From: Oscillospiraceae bacterium
GTDB taxonomy: Bacteria > Bacillota > Clostridia > Monoglobales > WRAG01
NCBI GenBank assembly: GCA_009780345.1
Contig: WRAG01000015.1
Coordinates: forward strand, 1 to 49,142
Length of the DNA stretch: 49,142 nt
Direction of reading: 5' to 3'
The position numbers were made by a program, and so were the translations under genes. The notes below the pieces were generated by a model. The model did no database searches. It saw nothing but the letters and a program-made list of their open reading frames with translations, and had not been told where the DNA came from. Below, piece after piece: positions 9,933 to 17,733 of this stretch. Position 1 is the stretch's first letter. Each line of letters starts with the position of its first letter.

Positions 9933-10109
9933 ATGTTTAGGGAAGTTAGGACTCAAGACAGTAAAAAATTGTTTGAGTGGAACTCTGAAAAACGAGTAGT
10001 ATCAATAGTTGGAAAAAGAAAACTGTATTTGTGCAGGCTTGGCGACAACGACGAATTTACCTGTATATCTGAGGCGGACAAGCCGTCGCCCAAGCTGAAA
10101 ACTAAATAA
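9933..10109 (+). CDS. 58-residue hypothetical protein of the mobile-element module
   Basis: The short ORF starts MFREVRTQDSKKLFEW and ends SPKLKTK, and is charged with no membrane segment. A purine-rich AGAGAGGAAAGAG stretch lies upstream of the ATG at 9933. It sits between the ImmA gene and a strong terminator (10131), so it is probably the last gene of the XRE-ImmA transcript. Residues VSIVGKRKLYLCRLGDNDEF suggest a compact beta fold. No function is recognised. Very short ORFs at this position are common in integrative elements, which is the main support. Confidence 0.55.
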   Translation: MFREVRTQDSKKLFEWNSEKRVVSIVGKRKLYLCRLGDNDEFTCISEADKPSPKLKTK

Positions 10110-10130
10110 TTTTAACCATACCAGAACCGT

Positions 10131-10186
10131 AAGACGGTCAGATGATTGCTGAAAAATCAGCGATTGTTTGACCGTCTTTTTTTATT
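10131..10186 (+). terminator. terminator after the XRE-ImmA transcript
   Basis: An outer stem AAGACGGTCA / TGACCGTCTT encloses an inner GCTGA / TCAGC hairpin with an A-rich loop. A T-run follows. Confidence 0.85.
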
Positions 10187-10301
10187 TTACAGAGAAAAAA
10201 ATGAGGAAGTTTAGACTATGAAACGCCCGCGCATACGCGCTCCGCCTCCGATTTTCGAAATTTTAAAAAACAAAAATTTTGAAAATTTGGAGGATTTAAA
10301 A

Positions 10302-10724
10302 ATGACAAAGATAAATTTGAGGGAATTTTACCCGCGCTATTATAATGAGGATTGCTTTGCGGAAGTATCGGTTGAAGTTGCGGCAGAACTCCTTTCGAAC
10401 AAGCGATATGAGGAAACGTATAGTCGCACAATTCGACGTGAAAAAGTATATTCGCTTGATATGGACGACGGAACTGAAACGGCGGCTTTTATTTGTTCGA
10501 CCGACAATCCGGAGGCAGTTATTGAAATGATGGAGCGGCATTGCGGTTTGTGCCGCGCGTTAAATTCATTGCCAGAAATACAAGGTCAAAGAATTGACGC
10601 GCATTATCTTATCGGAATAAGTCAACAGGAAATTGCGAATGCCGAGGGAGTAACGAAAGGCTCGGTCAGCATTTCAATCGCAAGAGGACTAAAAGCAATG
10701 AGAAAATTTTTGAATAAAAATTAA
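10302..10724 (+). CDS. small sigma-70-like factor of integrative elements
   Basis: The protein of 140 residues starts MTKINLREFYPRYY. The ATG at 10302 is preceded by TTGGAGGA at 10287-10294, which is better supported than an in-frame ATG at 10218. The C-terminal part (about 85-138) resembles sigma-70 region 4: a RALNSLPEIQGQRIDAHYLI segment, then the helix-turn-helix ISQQEIANAEGVTKGSVSIS. This layout is typical of the small sigma-factor-like proteins of Tn1549/Tn4451-type conjugative elements. It probably activates element genes. The remaining transfer genes are absent, so its targets may be lost. Confidence 0.8.
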   Translation: MTKINLREFYPRYYNEDCFAEVSVEVAAELLSNKRYEETYSRTIRREKVYSLDMDDGTETAAFICSTDNPEAVIEMMERHCGLCRALNSLPEIQGQRIDAHYLIGISQQEIANAEGVTKGSVSISIARGLKAMRKFLNKN

Positions 10725-10769
10725 AATTTTTTTATTCGAGTGTCAAACTTTTACCCGAATTTTGTCCTG

Positions 10770-10800
10770 ATATGTAGAGGGGTATTTTTTCTCTCTACAT
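10770..10800 (+). repeat. inverted repeat TATGTAGAG / CTCTACATA
   Basis: TATGTAGAG (10770-10778) and its reverse complement CTCTACATA (about 10792-10800) are separated by a GGGTATTTTTTCT spacer. The T-run in the loop and the position after the sigma-like gene suggest a processing or transcription-control hairpin. Function is unknown. Confidence 0.55.
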
Positions 10801-10877
10801 AACCGAGGCCGAGAGTGAAACTTGTCGGAGTATATTCTGTCTTACGACAGCCCGAACGAATACGGCGGTTTCCCTCT

Positions 10878-10908
10878 CACACTTCGGGACTACTTGTCCC
10901 GAAGTGTG
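10878..10908 (+). repeat. perfect 13-bp inverted repeat upstream of the TnpW-like ORF
   Basis: CACACTTCGGGAC at 10878-10890 and its exact reverse complement at 10896-10908 surround a 5-nt loop. No T-run follows, so it is not a classical terminator. It lies in the long leader of the TnpW-like ORF and may act in post-transcriptional control. A degenerate copy lies at 8566. Confidence 0.75.
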
Positions 10909-10984
10909 GCAAGGCAAAGGTGGCGGCGCGATTTCGGCGTTGCCCCTTTGCATTTACCCCGGATAAAAAATATTGGAGGCAAAT

Positions 10985-11137
10985 ATGATAAACACATTAC
11001 AAACATTTTCAACAGAGCGCAAAATCGGCGCGACTACCTACATCATAAAATCCGCGTTCAATCCGAACGCGAAAGAAAATGCAACTTCAAGAGTTGTTTA
11101 TCTTGTCGGTAGTAAAATCAAGAAAGAAAATAAATAA
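10985..11137 (+). CDS. TnpW-like transposon-encoded small protein
   Basis: The 50-residue ORF starts MINTLQTFSTERKIGATTYI and continues IKSAFNPNAKENATSRVV. It has a good GGAGG site at 10974-10978. The pattern IGATTYII..FNPNAKEN resembles the small TnpW proteins of Tn4451/Tn1549-like elements, which carry IG(K/S)TTY....F(N/S)..A.E. Their function is not established. An overlapping frame starting at 10822 is considered spurious. The gene supports the view that 8700-11840 is a decayed integrative element. Confidence 0.6.
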   Translation: MINTLQTFSTERKIGATTYIIKSAFNPNAKENATSRVVYLVGSKIKKENK

Positions 11138-11153
11138 ACTCCGCCGAATTTTT

Positions 11154-11182
11154 TTGACATAAGCAATCAAGCGAGGTACAAT
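11154..11182 (+). promoter_or_regulatory. promoter with flanking dyad before the resolvase-like ORF
   Basis: TTGACA (11154-11159) and TACAAT (11177-11182) have 17-bp spacing. GCAATCAA at 11163-11170, inside the spacer, is repeated in inverse as TTGATTGC at 11208-11215, a possible operator. A 5' leader of about 135 nt precedes the TTG start at 11327. Confidence 0.65.
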
Positions 11183-11326
11183 ATAGACATAACATTATAC
11201 TGTTTGTTTGATTGCGGTTGATGGCTGTGGATTTTGTAAAAACCGCAAAATCTTACGCCCCGACACTTTTCGGCTATGGCTTTGCAAAACACAACAAAGC
11301 CAAGTCTCAAATGAAAGGAGGATATT

Positions 11327-11809
11327 TTGAAAAAATCAAACAAACGAATCGCAATATATTGTCGGGTAGCTCAACCCGATAATGATGCAATGTATTTTCA
11401 GCAAAAAGAATTAGTTGCATACGCAAAAGCGCAAGGGCATACCGAAATCAAAATATACGCTGATAATGGATTTTCGGATTTGCCCCTTAATCGATCACAG
11501 TTTAACAATCTACAAGTGGCGATTAGCGCGAGCGAGATTTCAACAGTTATCGTCAAAAATTTTTCGCGGATTGGGCGTAATTTTGTTGAGGTGGCTCAAT
11601 GGGTTAGGAAAATAGACGAAATTGGCGTAACTGTTGTTTCGTTGACCGAGCCGAGCGATCTGTTAGACATTAGGGATGTTGGATTTCTCCGCACTTGGCG
11701 AACTGCAAGCGGACGAATCAGTGCAAACAGAGAGAAATGCAAAAATCTTAGTTGGTGCGGAGCGCGAGTCTGCATGATTCAAGTTTTTAAGGCAAAAAAT
11801 ACGGCATAG
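11327..11809 (+). CDS. serine-recombinase N-terminal domain protein lacking the catalytic serine
   Basis: The 160-residue ORF uses a TTG start with an AAAGGAGG site at 11314-11321. It resembles the N-terminal catalytic domain of serine recombinases: IAIYCRV at the beginning, DNGFSDLPLNRSQFNNL, then VIVKNFSRIGRN. The position of the nucleophilic serine in the YxRVS motif is alanine (IYCRVAQPD), so it is probably not a working recombinase. From about residue 120 the sequence no longer resembles the family, and no DNA-binding or large-serine-recombinase C-terminal domain is present. It may be a remnant or a regulatory paralogue. The stop codon lies within a perfect hairpin (11801-11835). Confidence 0.65.
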   Translation: MKKSNKRIAIYCRVAQPDNDAMYFQQKELVAYAKAQGHTEIKIYADNGFSDLPLNRSQFNNLQVAISASEISTVIVKNFSRIGRNFVEVAQWVRKIDEIGVTVVSLTEPSDLLDIRDVGFLRTWRTASGRISANREKCKNLSWCGARVCMIQVFKAKNTA

Positions 11810-11835
11810 TAACCGAATTTCGGTTACTATGCCGT
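11801..11835. repeat. 17-bp perfect inverted repeat over the resolvase-ORF stop codon
   Basis: ACGGCATAGTAACCGAA at 11801-11817 is followed after a single base by its exact reverse complement (11819-11835). There is no T-run. It may mark a recombination scar or a former element end, and could act as a bidirectional barrier. Confidence 0.7.
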
Positions 11836-11875
11836 AGTAAGGGAATCACAATCTAAAAAACTTCTTTATCTTACC

Positions 11876-11896
11876 CCGCCTTTCGGCGGTTTTTTT
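11876..11896 (+). terminator. rho-independent terminator
   Basis: A CCGCC TTTC GGCGG hairpin (11876-11889) is followed by seven T. It closes the mobile-element module before the PadR promoter. Confidence 0.85.
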
Positions 11897-11960
11897 ACAT
11901 ACATTCCAACGCATATTAATACGCGCCGATTTTTGTATCAAAAAATTTTTGATTTTTCTA

Positions 11961-11989
11961 TTGACAAACACGTTATTGTGTGATACACT
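11961..11989 (+). promoter_or_regulatory. promoter of the padR operon with dyad symmetry
   Basis: TTGACA (11961-11966) and TACACT (11984-11989) have a 17-bp spacer. Two small dyads, ACAC..GTGT in the spacer and GTGTGATACAC over the -10 box, could be bound by the PadR protein encoded next. Autoregulation is inferred. Confidence 0.65.
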
Positions 11990-12029
11990 ATATAATAAAT
12001 AGAACAGTAAAATGAAAGGAGATGCTTCC

Positions 12030-12374
12030 ATGGGAAAAGACGAATTGCTATCCGGTTTTATTCAAGAGTTGCGCCGAGGTACTATAATTATCTGTGTTTT
12101 AGCGAAGTTGCAAAAACCCGCGTACGGATACAACCTGATCAATGATTTAGCTGAAACCGGCATAACGATTGAGGCGAACACTCTCTACCCGTTGCTTCGG
12201 CGGTTGGAATCACAAGAATTGCTTGAAAGTTCGTGGAGCACGGATGGCGCAAAACCACGCAAGTATTACCACACAACCGACTTTGGCAAAGAGATTCTTT
12301 CAGACCTTAAATCACATTGGCAAAATGCCGTGCAAAACATGAATAAAATTTTGATGGAGGACGATAGTTTATGA
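12030..12374 (+). CDS. PadR-family transcriptional regulator
   Basis: The 114-residue protein is a winged-helix regulator of the PadR family: GTIIICVLAKLQKPAYGYNL at about 17-36, then EANTLYPLLRRLESQELLES. The ATG at 12030 is chosen because AAAGGAG at 12014-12020 is correctly spaced; an upstream in-frame ATG at 12012 overlaps that site. Its stop overlaps the next gene, a HAAS-domain membrane protein, by four bases (ATGA). This two-gene arrangement is widespread in Bacillota, with the membrane protein under PadR control. The signal sensed is unknown. Confidence 0.9.
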   Translation: MGKDELLSGFIQELRRGTIIICVLAKLQKPAYGYNLINDLAETGITIEANTLYPLLRRLESQELLESSWSTDGAKPRKYYHTTDFGKEILSDLKSHWQNAVQNMNKILMEDDSL

Positions 12375-13396
12375 AAAACGATTTGATAGCGCGTTATATT
12401 TACGCCGTTACACGGCATTTGCCACAAAAAATGCAAGCGGATGTTGAAAAAGAATTAGAAAGTTTAATTTCCGATATGCTGGAAGAGAGTTACGGCGCGA
12501 AAGAGCCGAGCGAGCAGGAAATTAAAGCCGTGTTGACCGAACTTGGCAACCCCGACGACTTGGCGGCAAAATATCTCGGCGATGAGAAGAAAGCTTTGAT
12601 AAGCGGGGTGTATTACTTTCATTATAAGCGCATTTTACGATATGTTTTGCCGTTTATCACGGCGCTTATCGCGGGTTTGAGCATTTTGAACGGGATTTTG
12701 AATTGGGGAACATTCGAAAGCACCGGCGAAATTGTTAGGCAGTTTACCTTTGTACCCATCATAGAGGCTTATCAAGCTGCGGTTTCAATATTTGCAGGGA
12801 TTACGCTTCTTTTCGTGATTCTTGAAAGGAAGAAAACGAAATGGTTGGAAGAAGAGTTCGGAATCGGCAACGACTCCCTTGATAATCTGCCCCAAGTTCC
12901 GGGAACCGCCGAAAAAATCAGTATGTGGCAGCCGATTGGCGGAATAATTGGAGTTGTGGTTACGACTACTGTTTTCCTCAGTTTTCCCCAAATTATTGCG
13001 GGGAGGTTTTCTGGTGTAGGTTGGGTTTCTGTTTTTAATGTCGAGGTTATTCGCAGTTTATGGCTTCCGATTTTGCTTTGGGCGGCGATTCATATTGTTT
13101 GGGAAGTCATGCGCTTAATCGAAGGGCGGTATACTAAACGATTGGCAGTTATCGGTGTGGCGGTGAATGTCGCAATCGCTGCCTGCGCCGCGTTTGTTTT
13201 AGCTAGCGGAGCAATAATGAATCCTGAGTTTATTATCCAAATGGGGAATGTATTGCCTCCCGACCCCGGTGGAATTCTATATCTGATGTTTGGATATCCG
13301 AACTTGTTCTTATTGGGCGGCATAGTGTTAGCACTGGTTATCGACTCGATAAGCGGAATGATAAAAGCCTTTCGAACAAGAGTACGTATATATTAG
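12371..13396 (+). CDS. HAAS-domain multi-pass membrane protein
   Basis: The 341-residue protein has an N-terminal HAAS (DUF1700-like) helical domain, about 1-75, with the typical YAVTRHLPQKMQADVEKELE and LGNPDDLAAKYL motifs. Several membrane segments follow (about 85-110, 122-145, 185-210, 225-250, 260-280 and 303-325). It overlaps padR by four bases and is followed by a terminator. HAAS proteins are thought to link membrane modules with PadR-type regulation. The transported or sensed molecule cannot be inferred. Confidence 0.85.
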   Translation: MKNDLIARYIYAVTRHLPQKMQADVEKELESLISDMLEESYGAKEPSEQEIKAVLTELGNPDDLAAKYLGDEKKALISGVYYFHYKRILRYVLPFITALIAGLSILNGILNWGTFESTGEIVRQFTFVPIIEAYQAAVSIFAGITLLFVILERKKTKWLEEEFGIGNDSLDNLPQVPGTAEKISMWQPIGGIIGVVVTTTVFLSFPQIIAGRFSGVGWVSVFNVEVIRSLWLPILLWAAIHIVWEVMRLIEGRYTKRLAVIGVAVNVAIAACAAFVLASGAIMNPEFIIQMGNVLPPDPGGILYLMFGYPNLFLLGGIVLALVIDSISGMIKAFRTRVRIY

Positions 13397-13409
13397 GTTA
13401 ACAAAAAAA

Positions 13410-13429
13410 CCGCCTTTCGGCGGTTTTTT
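13410..13429 (+). terminator. terminator after the padR operon
   Basis: A CCGCC TTTC GGCGG hairpin (13410-13423) is followed by six T and preceded by an A-run, so it may act in both directions. Confidence 0.88.
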
Positions 13430-13502
13430 ATTGTTTCAATCCGAAATTTACATATTTCCGCTAAACTTTTCACAAAATACAATTGAAAGGATTGTTTAGC
13501 CG

Positions 13503-14180
13503 ATGGCTGTGAATTTCATACGAACTATTATCATATTTTTCTTTATAACCGGCGTTTTTCGACTTATGGGCAAACGTCAAATCGGCGAACTTCAAGCATC
13601 CGAGCTTGTTGTCGCCATTTTAATATCCGAAATCGCGTCGGTTCCGATACAAGACTCGTCAAACTCGCTTTTGTTTAGCCTTATGGCGATTGTGGTGCTT
13701 TTGGCCTGCGAAGTAACTTTATCTTTAGTATGTCAAAAAATCCCGCGAATTCGGCGGTTTGTTTACGGTTCGCCAAGCGTTTTAGTGGAAAGAGGGAAAA
13801 TAAACCAAAGCGAAATGCGCCGTCAACGCTTTAGTATCAGCGATTTGATGGAAAATATACGAAACAGCGGAATCGGCTCGATTAGCGAGATCGAATACCT
13901 AATTGTGGAAACAAACGGAAAAGTCAGCGCGATTCAAAAAGGGAAAAATTCGCCGGCGACAGTTGAGGACTTAAACCTCATTGCGCCTGATAAAGAGATA
14001 AGTTATATCATAATTGACGACGGAAAAATCTTTGAACACAACCTAAAACAGCTCGGATTCGACGGAAACTGGCTGAAAACTAAGCTGAAAGAGTCAAAAA
14101 TCACAACGCCGAAAGATGTATATTACATGAGCGCGACAAAAAACGGCGAAGTATTTCTATATCCAAAGGAGGCAAAATAA
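13503..14180 (+). CDS. DUF421 (YetF/YcaP-type) membrane protein
   Basis: The 225-residue protein begins with two or three membrane segments (about 4-22, 35-50, 58-78). A conserved DUF421 core follows, with FRLMGKRQIGELQASELVVA near the N terminus and later YGSPSVLVERGKIN and MRRQRFSISDLMENIRNSG. The soluble C-terminal part is predicted to lie on one face of the membrane. Members occur in spore-forming Bacillota, but the biochemical role is unknown. It is immediately followed by a DUF4363 gene with no gap, a recurrent pairing that suggests a joint function. Confidence 0.88.
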   Translation: MAVNFIRTIIIFFFITGVFRLMGKRQIGELQASELVVAILISEIASVPIQDSSNSLLFSLMAIVVLLACEVTLSLVCQKIPRIRRFVYGSPSVLVERGKINQSEMRRQRFSISDLMENIRNSGIGSISEIEYLIVETNGKVSAIQKGKNSPATVEDLNLIAPDKEISYIIIDDGKIFEHNLKQLGFDGNWLKTKLKESKITTPKDVYYMSATKNGEVFLYPKEAK

Positions 14181-14561
14181 ATGAAAGTTTTTTTCATTAC
14201 TATGGCTCTGTTTGCCGCGGTTATCACGGTTACGATTGTTCATATAAATATAGTAAATTCGTTTCAGTCAAGCGGAATAGAAATTTTACGAAGCCTGGAT
14301 ACAGCAGTAACAGCCGAGAATTTTGAACAAGCGTCATCTGAACTTGATAATTTCGAAACCCTTTACCAATCAAGACGAAGATGGTTTTCAGTCATACTTG
14401 ACACCGCCGATTTGGATAAAATCGAAGCGCATATCGCGAAAATGCGGCGATTTTTGCAACTCGGCGCAATTACCGAGTTTTACGGCGAGTTTATTGAGCT
14501 GTACGAGATAATTGATTCGCTTCCTTACGCGGAAGGAATCCATCTGGAGGTTTTATTTTAG
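14181..14561 (+). CDS. DUF4363 family protein
   Basis: The 126-residue protein has one N-terminal membrane anchor (about 3-25) and an extracytoplasmic helical domain, as in DUF4363 proteins. The start follows the DUF421 stop directly, with AAAGGAGG inside the upstream gene. The charged helices around FEQASSELDNFETLYQSRRR and HIAKMRRFLQLG are typical of this family. It is likely the partner of the preceding DUF421 protein; function is unknown. Confidence 0.82.
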   Translation: MKVFFITMALFAAVITVTIVHINIVNSFQSSGIEILRSLDTAVTAENFEQASSELDNFETLYQSRRRWFSVILDTADLDKIEAHIAKMRRFLQLGAITEFYGEFIELYEIIDSLPYAEGIHLEVLF

Positions 14562-14571
14562 TCAAAAAAAA

Positions 14572-14591
14572 CCGCCGAAAGGCGGTTTTTT
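14572..14591 (+). terminator. terminator after DUF4363
   Basis: A CCGCC GAAA GGCGG hairpin (14572-14585) with a preceding A-run is followed by six T. Confidence 0.88.
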
Positions 14592-14671
14592 CGAATGTTG
14601 TCAAAATCTTCGATTTTGGCAGATGGCAGATGGCGGTGCATTCTCTTTCGAGAATGTTACGCCCCTGCATA

Positions 14672-14715
14672 ATTCGGCTACCGCTTGCGAAAAATCACGC
14701 AAGCGGTAGCCGAAT
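14672..14715 (-). terminator. long hairpin downstream of the pyrophosphatase gene
   Basis: A perfect 18-bp stem (14672-14689 with 14698-14715) encloses an 8-nt A-rich loop. It lies about 30 nt past the hppA stop on the minus strand. No strong T-run follows, so termination is only probable. Confidence 0.6.
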
Positions 14716-14745
14716 TTACTAACAACATTCATACAGATTTTAATT

Positions 14746-16911
14746 TTACCCAAAGATTGACCAATGAACGATAATCGCAACAAACGTAATCGCGACAGTC
14801 GTCAAAAACTTAAACAATGTGTTAAGCGACGGACCTGAAGTATCTTTAAACGGATCTCCAACAGTGTCGCCGATAACCGCCGCTTTGTGCGCGTCAGAAC
14901 CTTTTCCGCCGTGCTCGCCGCTTTCGATGTATTTCTTCGCGTTATCCCACGCGCCGCCGGCGTTCGCCATAAATATAGCGACAACGAATCCAACAACAGT
15001 CGCGCCCGCGATAAGTCCGACAACTGCTTCAACTCCTAATATAAGCCCTGTCAAAATAGGAGCGACAACCGCGAGAATCGTCGGCATTACCATCTCACGA
15101 AGCGCCGATTTGGTACACAAGTCAACGCAGGCTTTGTAATCAGGTTCAGCAGTTCCCTCCATAAGTCCGGTAATTTCACGGAACTGACGGCGAACTTCGT
15201 GAACGATACTCATTGCCGCACGTTGAACCGCACTCATAGTCATAGCAGAGAATACAAATATCAACATCGCGCCGATAAACGTTCCCAACAACACAGCAGG
15301 ATTTGTAATGCTTAACCGTTCATACAAATTACCGCCACCAATCGCCTCAACTTGCCTTGCTGCGATATTTACGAATGAAACAACAAGACCGAGCGACGTC
15401 AATGCCGCGGAACCGATAGCGAAACCTTTCCCCGTCGCCGCAGTAGTGTTTCCGATTGAGTCAAGCGCGTCGGTACGTTCGCGAACTTCTGCGCCAAGCC
15501 CTGCCATTTCAGCAATTCCGCCCGCGTTGTCCGCAACAGGACCATACGCGTCACACGCAAGTGTGATTCCAAGAGTTGAAAGCATACCGATAGCGGATAA
15601 ACCGATTCCGTACAATCCAAGCGCGAACGATGACGAGCCGATTTCAGAAGTAATACTAAAAGTTCCGCTTGCAGCCAAGAAACTTACAACAACGCCGCCA
15701 ACGATAATCAAAATCGGAGCAACAACAGATTTCATACCAAGTGAAATTCCGCCGATTACTATGGTTGCCGCGCCGGTTTCAGCCGCCGCCGCCAATTTTT
15801 TTGTCGGCTTATAGTGAGCAGACGTAAAATACTCGGTAAAGTAGGCAATTAGACAACCTGCAAGAACTCCGATAAGAATTGAAATGAAAAAGCCGAACCA
15901 ATACTCGCCGCCGATAACAAATCGAGTAATCGGCCACGCCGAAAGCGTCGCAAGAGCTGCCGCTATATAGGTTCCTTTTCTCAACGTTTTCAAAAGGTCG
16001 CTTTGGGTTGCGTTTTCTTTGGTACGGATAAAAAATGTTCCGATAACCGACGAAAGCATACCCGCAACAAACAATCCGACCGGCAAGAACATTGCCGCCC
16101 ACATTATACCGATATACTCGCTACCTCTGAAGCCGAACGCCGCGAATCCAAGCGCGATTGCCGCGTGCATAGCTTTTATGTAACTCTCGTAAAGGTCAGC
16201 GCCCATTCCCGCAACGTCACCAACGTTGTCGCCTACGTTATCCGCGATAACCGCAGGATTACGCGGGTCGTCCTCCGGAATTCCGGCTTCAACTTTACCA
16301 ACCAGGTCAGCGCCAACGTCAGCGGCTTTCGTGAAGATACCGCCGCCAACACGCGCGAAAAGCGCAAATGCCGCAACACCGACACCGAACATAACCATGT
16401 TTTGCGCGATGTACACAGGCTCTAAGTTAAACACAAATCTTAAAACTAAGAACCAAATCGAAACATCAAGAAGCGCAAGTCCTACAACCGTAAAACTCAA
16501 TACCGTTCCCGACGCAAACGCGACTTTAAGTCCGCTGTTCAAGCTTTCGCTTGCGGCGTTCGCGGTTCTCGCGTTAGCGGAGGTCGCGATTCTCATGCCG
16601 ATAAAGGCTGAAAGTTGCGAAAGCAAGCCGCCAAGGAAAAACGCAACCGGTATAAACGGCGTCGCTAATCCGAAAATCGCCAAAACAACCAAAATAATGG
16701 TTACAGCGATAAAGAATATAGATACCGTTTTAAATTGACGCTTAAGGTAAGCGCCCGCCCCCGCTCGAATTGAAGCGGCAATTTTTTGCATTTTCTCATT
16801 GCCTTCGGAGAATTTCATAACTTTTCTGCTTTGAATAAAAGCGAAAAGCAGAGCGACAACCGCCCCAACTACCCCGATCAAATAAGCGTTTTCAAAATTT
16901 AAAAACCCCAT
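14746..16911 (-). CDS. hppA: membrane-bound ion-translocating pyrophosphatase
   Basis: The integral membrane pyrophosphatase (about 721 residues, roughly 15-16 helices) couples PPi hydrolysis to H+ or Na+ export. Signature motifs are present: DVGADLVGKVEAGIPEDD, then PRNPAVIADNVGDNVGD, and near the C terminus IGDTVGDPFKDTSGPSLN. The GNTTAATGKG motif carries Ala where K+-independent enzymes carry Lys, which points to the K+-dependent class. The start at 16911 (MGFLNFENAYLIG) follows an AGGGGAT-like site; an upstream in-frame ATG at 16986 would add 25 unlikely residues. A TTGACA / TAATGT promoter lies upstream near 16983-17010. It stands alone between terminators. Confidence 0.93.
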   Translation of the reverse strand: MGFLNFENAYLIGVVGAVVALLFAFIQSRKVMKFSEGNEKMQKIAASIRAGAGAYLKRQFKTVSIFFIAVTIILVVLAIFGLATPFIPVAFFLGGLLSQLSAFIGMRIATSANARTANAASESLNSGLKVAFASGTVLSFTVVGLALLDVSIWFLVLRFVFNLEPVYIAQNMVMFGVGVAAFALFARVGGGIFTKAADVGADLVGKVEAGIPEDDPRNPAVIADNVGDNVGDVAGMGADLYESYIKAMHAAIALGFAAFGFRGSEYIGIMWAAMFLPVGLFVAGMLSSVIGTFFIRTKENATQSDLLKTLRKGTYIAAALATLSAWPITRFVIGGEYWFGFFISILIGVLAGCLIAYFTEYFTSAHYKPTKKLAAAAETGAATIVIGGISLGMKSVVAPILIIVGGVVVSFLAASGTFSITSEIGSSSFALGLYGIGLSAIGMLSTLGITLACDAYGPVADNAGGIAEMAGLGAEVRERTDALDSIGNTTAATGKGFAIGSAALTSLGLVVSFVNIAARQVEAIGGGNLYERLSITNPAVLLGTFIGAMLIFVFSAMTMSAVQRAAMSIVHEVRRQFREITGLMEGTAEPDYKACVDLCTKSALREMVMPTILAVVAPILTGLILGVEAVVGLIAGATVVGFVVAIFMANAGGAWDNAKKYIESGEHGGKGSDAHKAAVIGDTVGDPFKDTSGPSLNTLFKFLTTVAITFVAIIVHWSIFG

Positions 16912-17180
16912 GTCCAATACATCCCCTTCATTAATATAATTTGGGTATAATTTTATCCCCAATTTCATCCAGTCTAACATTATCAAAAAAAATCAATTTT
17001 GTCAATACCTAAAAATAAAAAAGTTTTCGGGCGCGCAAGCGCTTTCCCGAAAACATCAAAAATTCTTTAGCGAATTGCGATGGATTCATTCTGTCGCAAT
17101 GAGAGTTACGTGCGTTTTTTGCGCGGTTTTTAATGTGTAAAAAAAGAGACAAAAAGTCTCTTTTTTTTGATTAACTTTCG
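16912..17180. other. intergenic region upstream of hppA
   Basis: It holds the hppA promoter, a hairpin GTTTTCGGG / CCCGAAAAC (17023-17054) and, at the right end, the terminator of the next minus-strand gene. No coding sequence is seen. Confidence 0.6.
17138..17168 (-). terminator. bidirectional terminator downstream of the pgsA-like gene
   Basis: A GAGAC AAAAA GTCTC hairpin is flanked by A-run and T-run on either side, so it can terminate transcription in both directions. Confidence 0.85.
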
Positions 17181-17693
17181 CTACTTTTTTACAATAAGGT
17201 CGGCAATGTATCCAATCGCCGATAAAACCGCGCTTGCCACAACGACGCAAAGCAACGCGAGAGTTAAAGTTTCGTTAATATCTTCGGTGATAAGCATCAC
17301 GAAAATCGCCGCGTAAAACACGCTTGTCGCCACTTTTCCGTACCAGTGAGAATGCACAACCACCTTTTTAAGATACAAAATCGAACCGACGATAAGCATA
17401 CAACCTTCTTTAAATACGATAAAATATATAATCCACGCGTCCAATATTCCTATAATATAGAGGCAAATCACCGCCGTAATTTGAAAAAGCTTGTCCACAA
17501 GCGGGTCATAAAGCTTTCCGAAATCGCTGATCGCGTTAAATTTGCGCGCTATGTATCCGTCCATAACGTCAGTCGCGCCCGCAACGATAAACACAATCGC
17601 CGCCGCGATTAAATTGTTATGCAACGCGAAATAGACAAAAAGAGGTATCAACAGCAGGCGTAATGTAGTCATTATATTAGGGATGTGTTTCAT
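17181..17693 (-). CDS. pgsA: CDP-alcohol phosphatidyltransferase (PgsA-like)
   Basis: The 170-residue membrane enzyme makes a phospholipid head-group linkage, most likely phosphatidylglycerophosphate from CDP-diacylglycerol and glycerol-3-phosphate. The signature DG..AR........G...D...D is complete: DVMDGYIARKFNAISDFGKL followed by YDPLVD (about 40-66). Five to six membrane segments are present. The ATG at 17693 (MKHIPNIMTTLRL) is preferred over a TTG four codons upstream because AAGGAT lies at the correct distance only from the ATG. It is 40 nt downstream of pyruvate kinase and may share its transcript. Cardiolipin-type or other alcohol specificity cannot be excluded. Confidence 0.87.
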   Translation of the reverse strand: MKHIPNIMTTLRLLLIPLFVYFALHNNLIAAAIVFIVAGATDVMDGYIARKFNAISDFGKLYDPLVDKLFQITAVICLYIIGILDAWIIYFIVFKEGCMLIVGSILYLKKVVVHSHWYGKVATSVFYAAIFVMLITEDINETLTLALLCVVVASAVLSAIGYIADLIVKK

Positions 17694-17733
17694 GTGAATT
17701 ATCAATCCTTATTTCAACTTAATTTAAGGTGTT

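Noticed and set aside
10822..11112. 96-codon frame overlapping the TnpW-like ORF
   Set aside because: It starts at TTG, reads through a perfect hairpin and overlaps in another frame a better-supported small gene with a GGAGG site.
16003..16738. Plus-strand frames opposite the pyrophosphatase gene
   Set aside because: They are antisense shadows of a well-conserved gene, with no ribosome binding sites.
17023..17054. Terminator upstream of hppA
   Set aside because: The GTTTTCGGG/CCCGAAAAC hairpin has no following T-run in either direction, so it was only mentioned as a hairpin.
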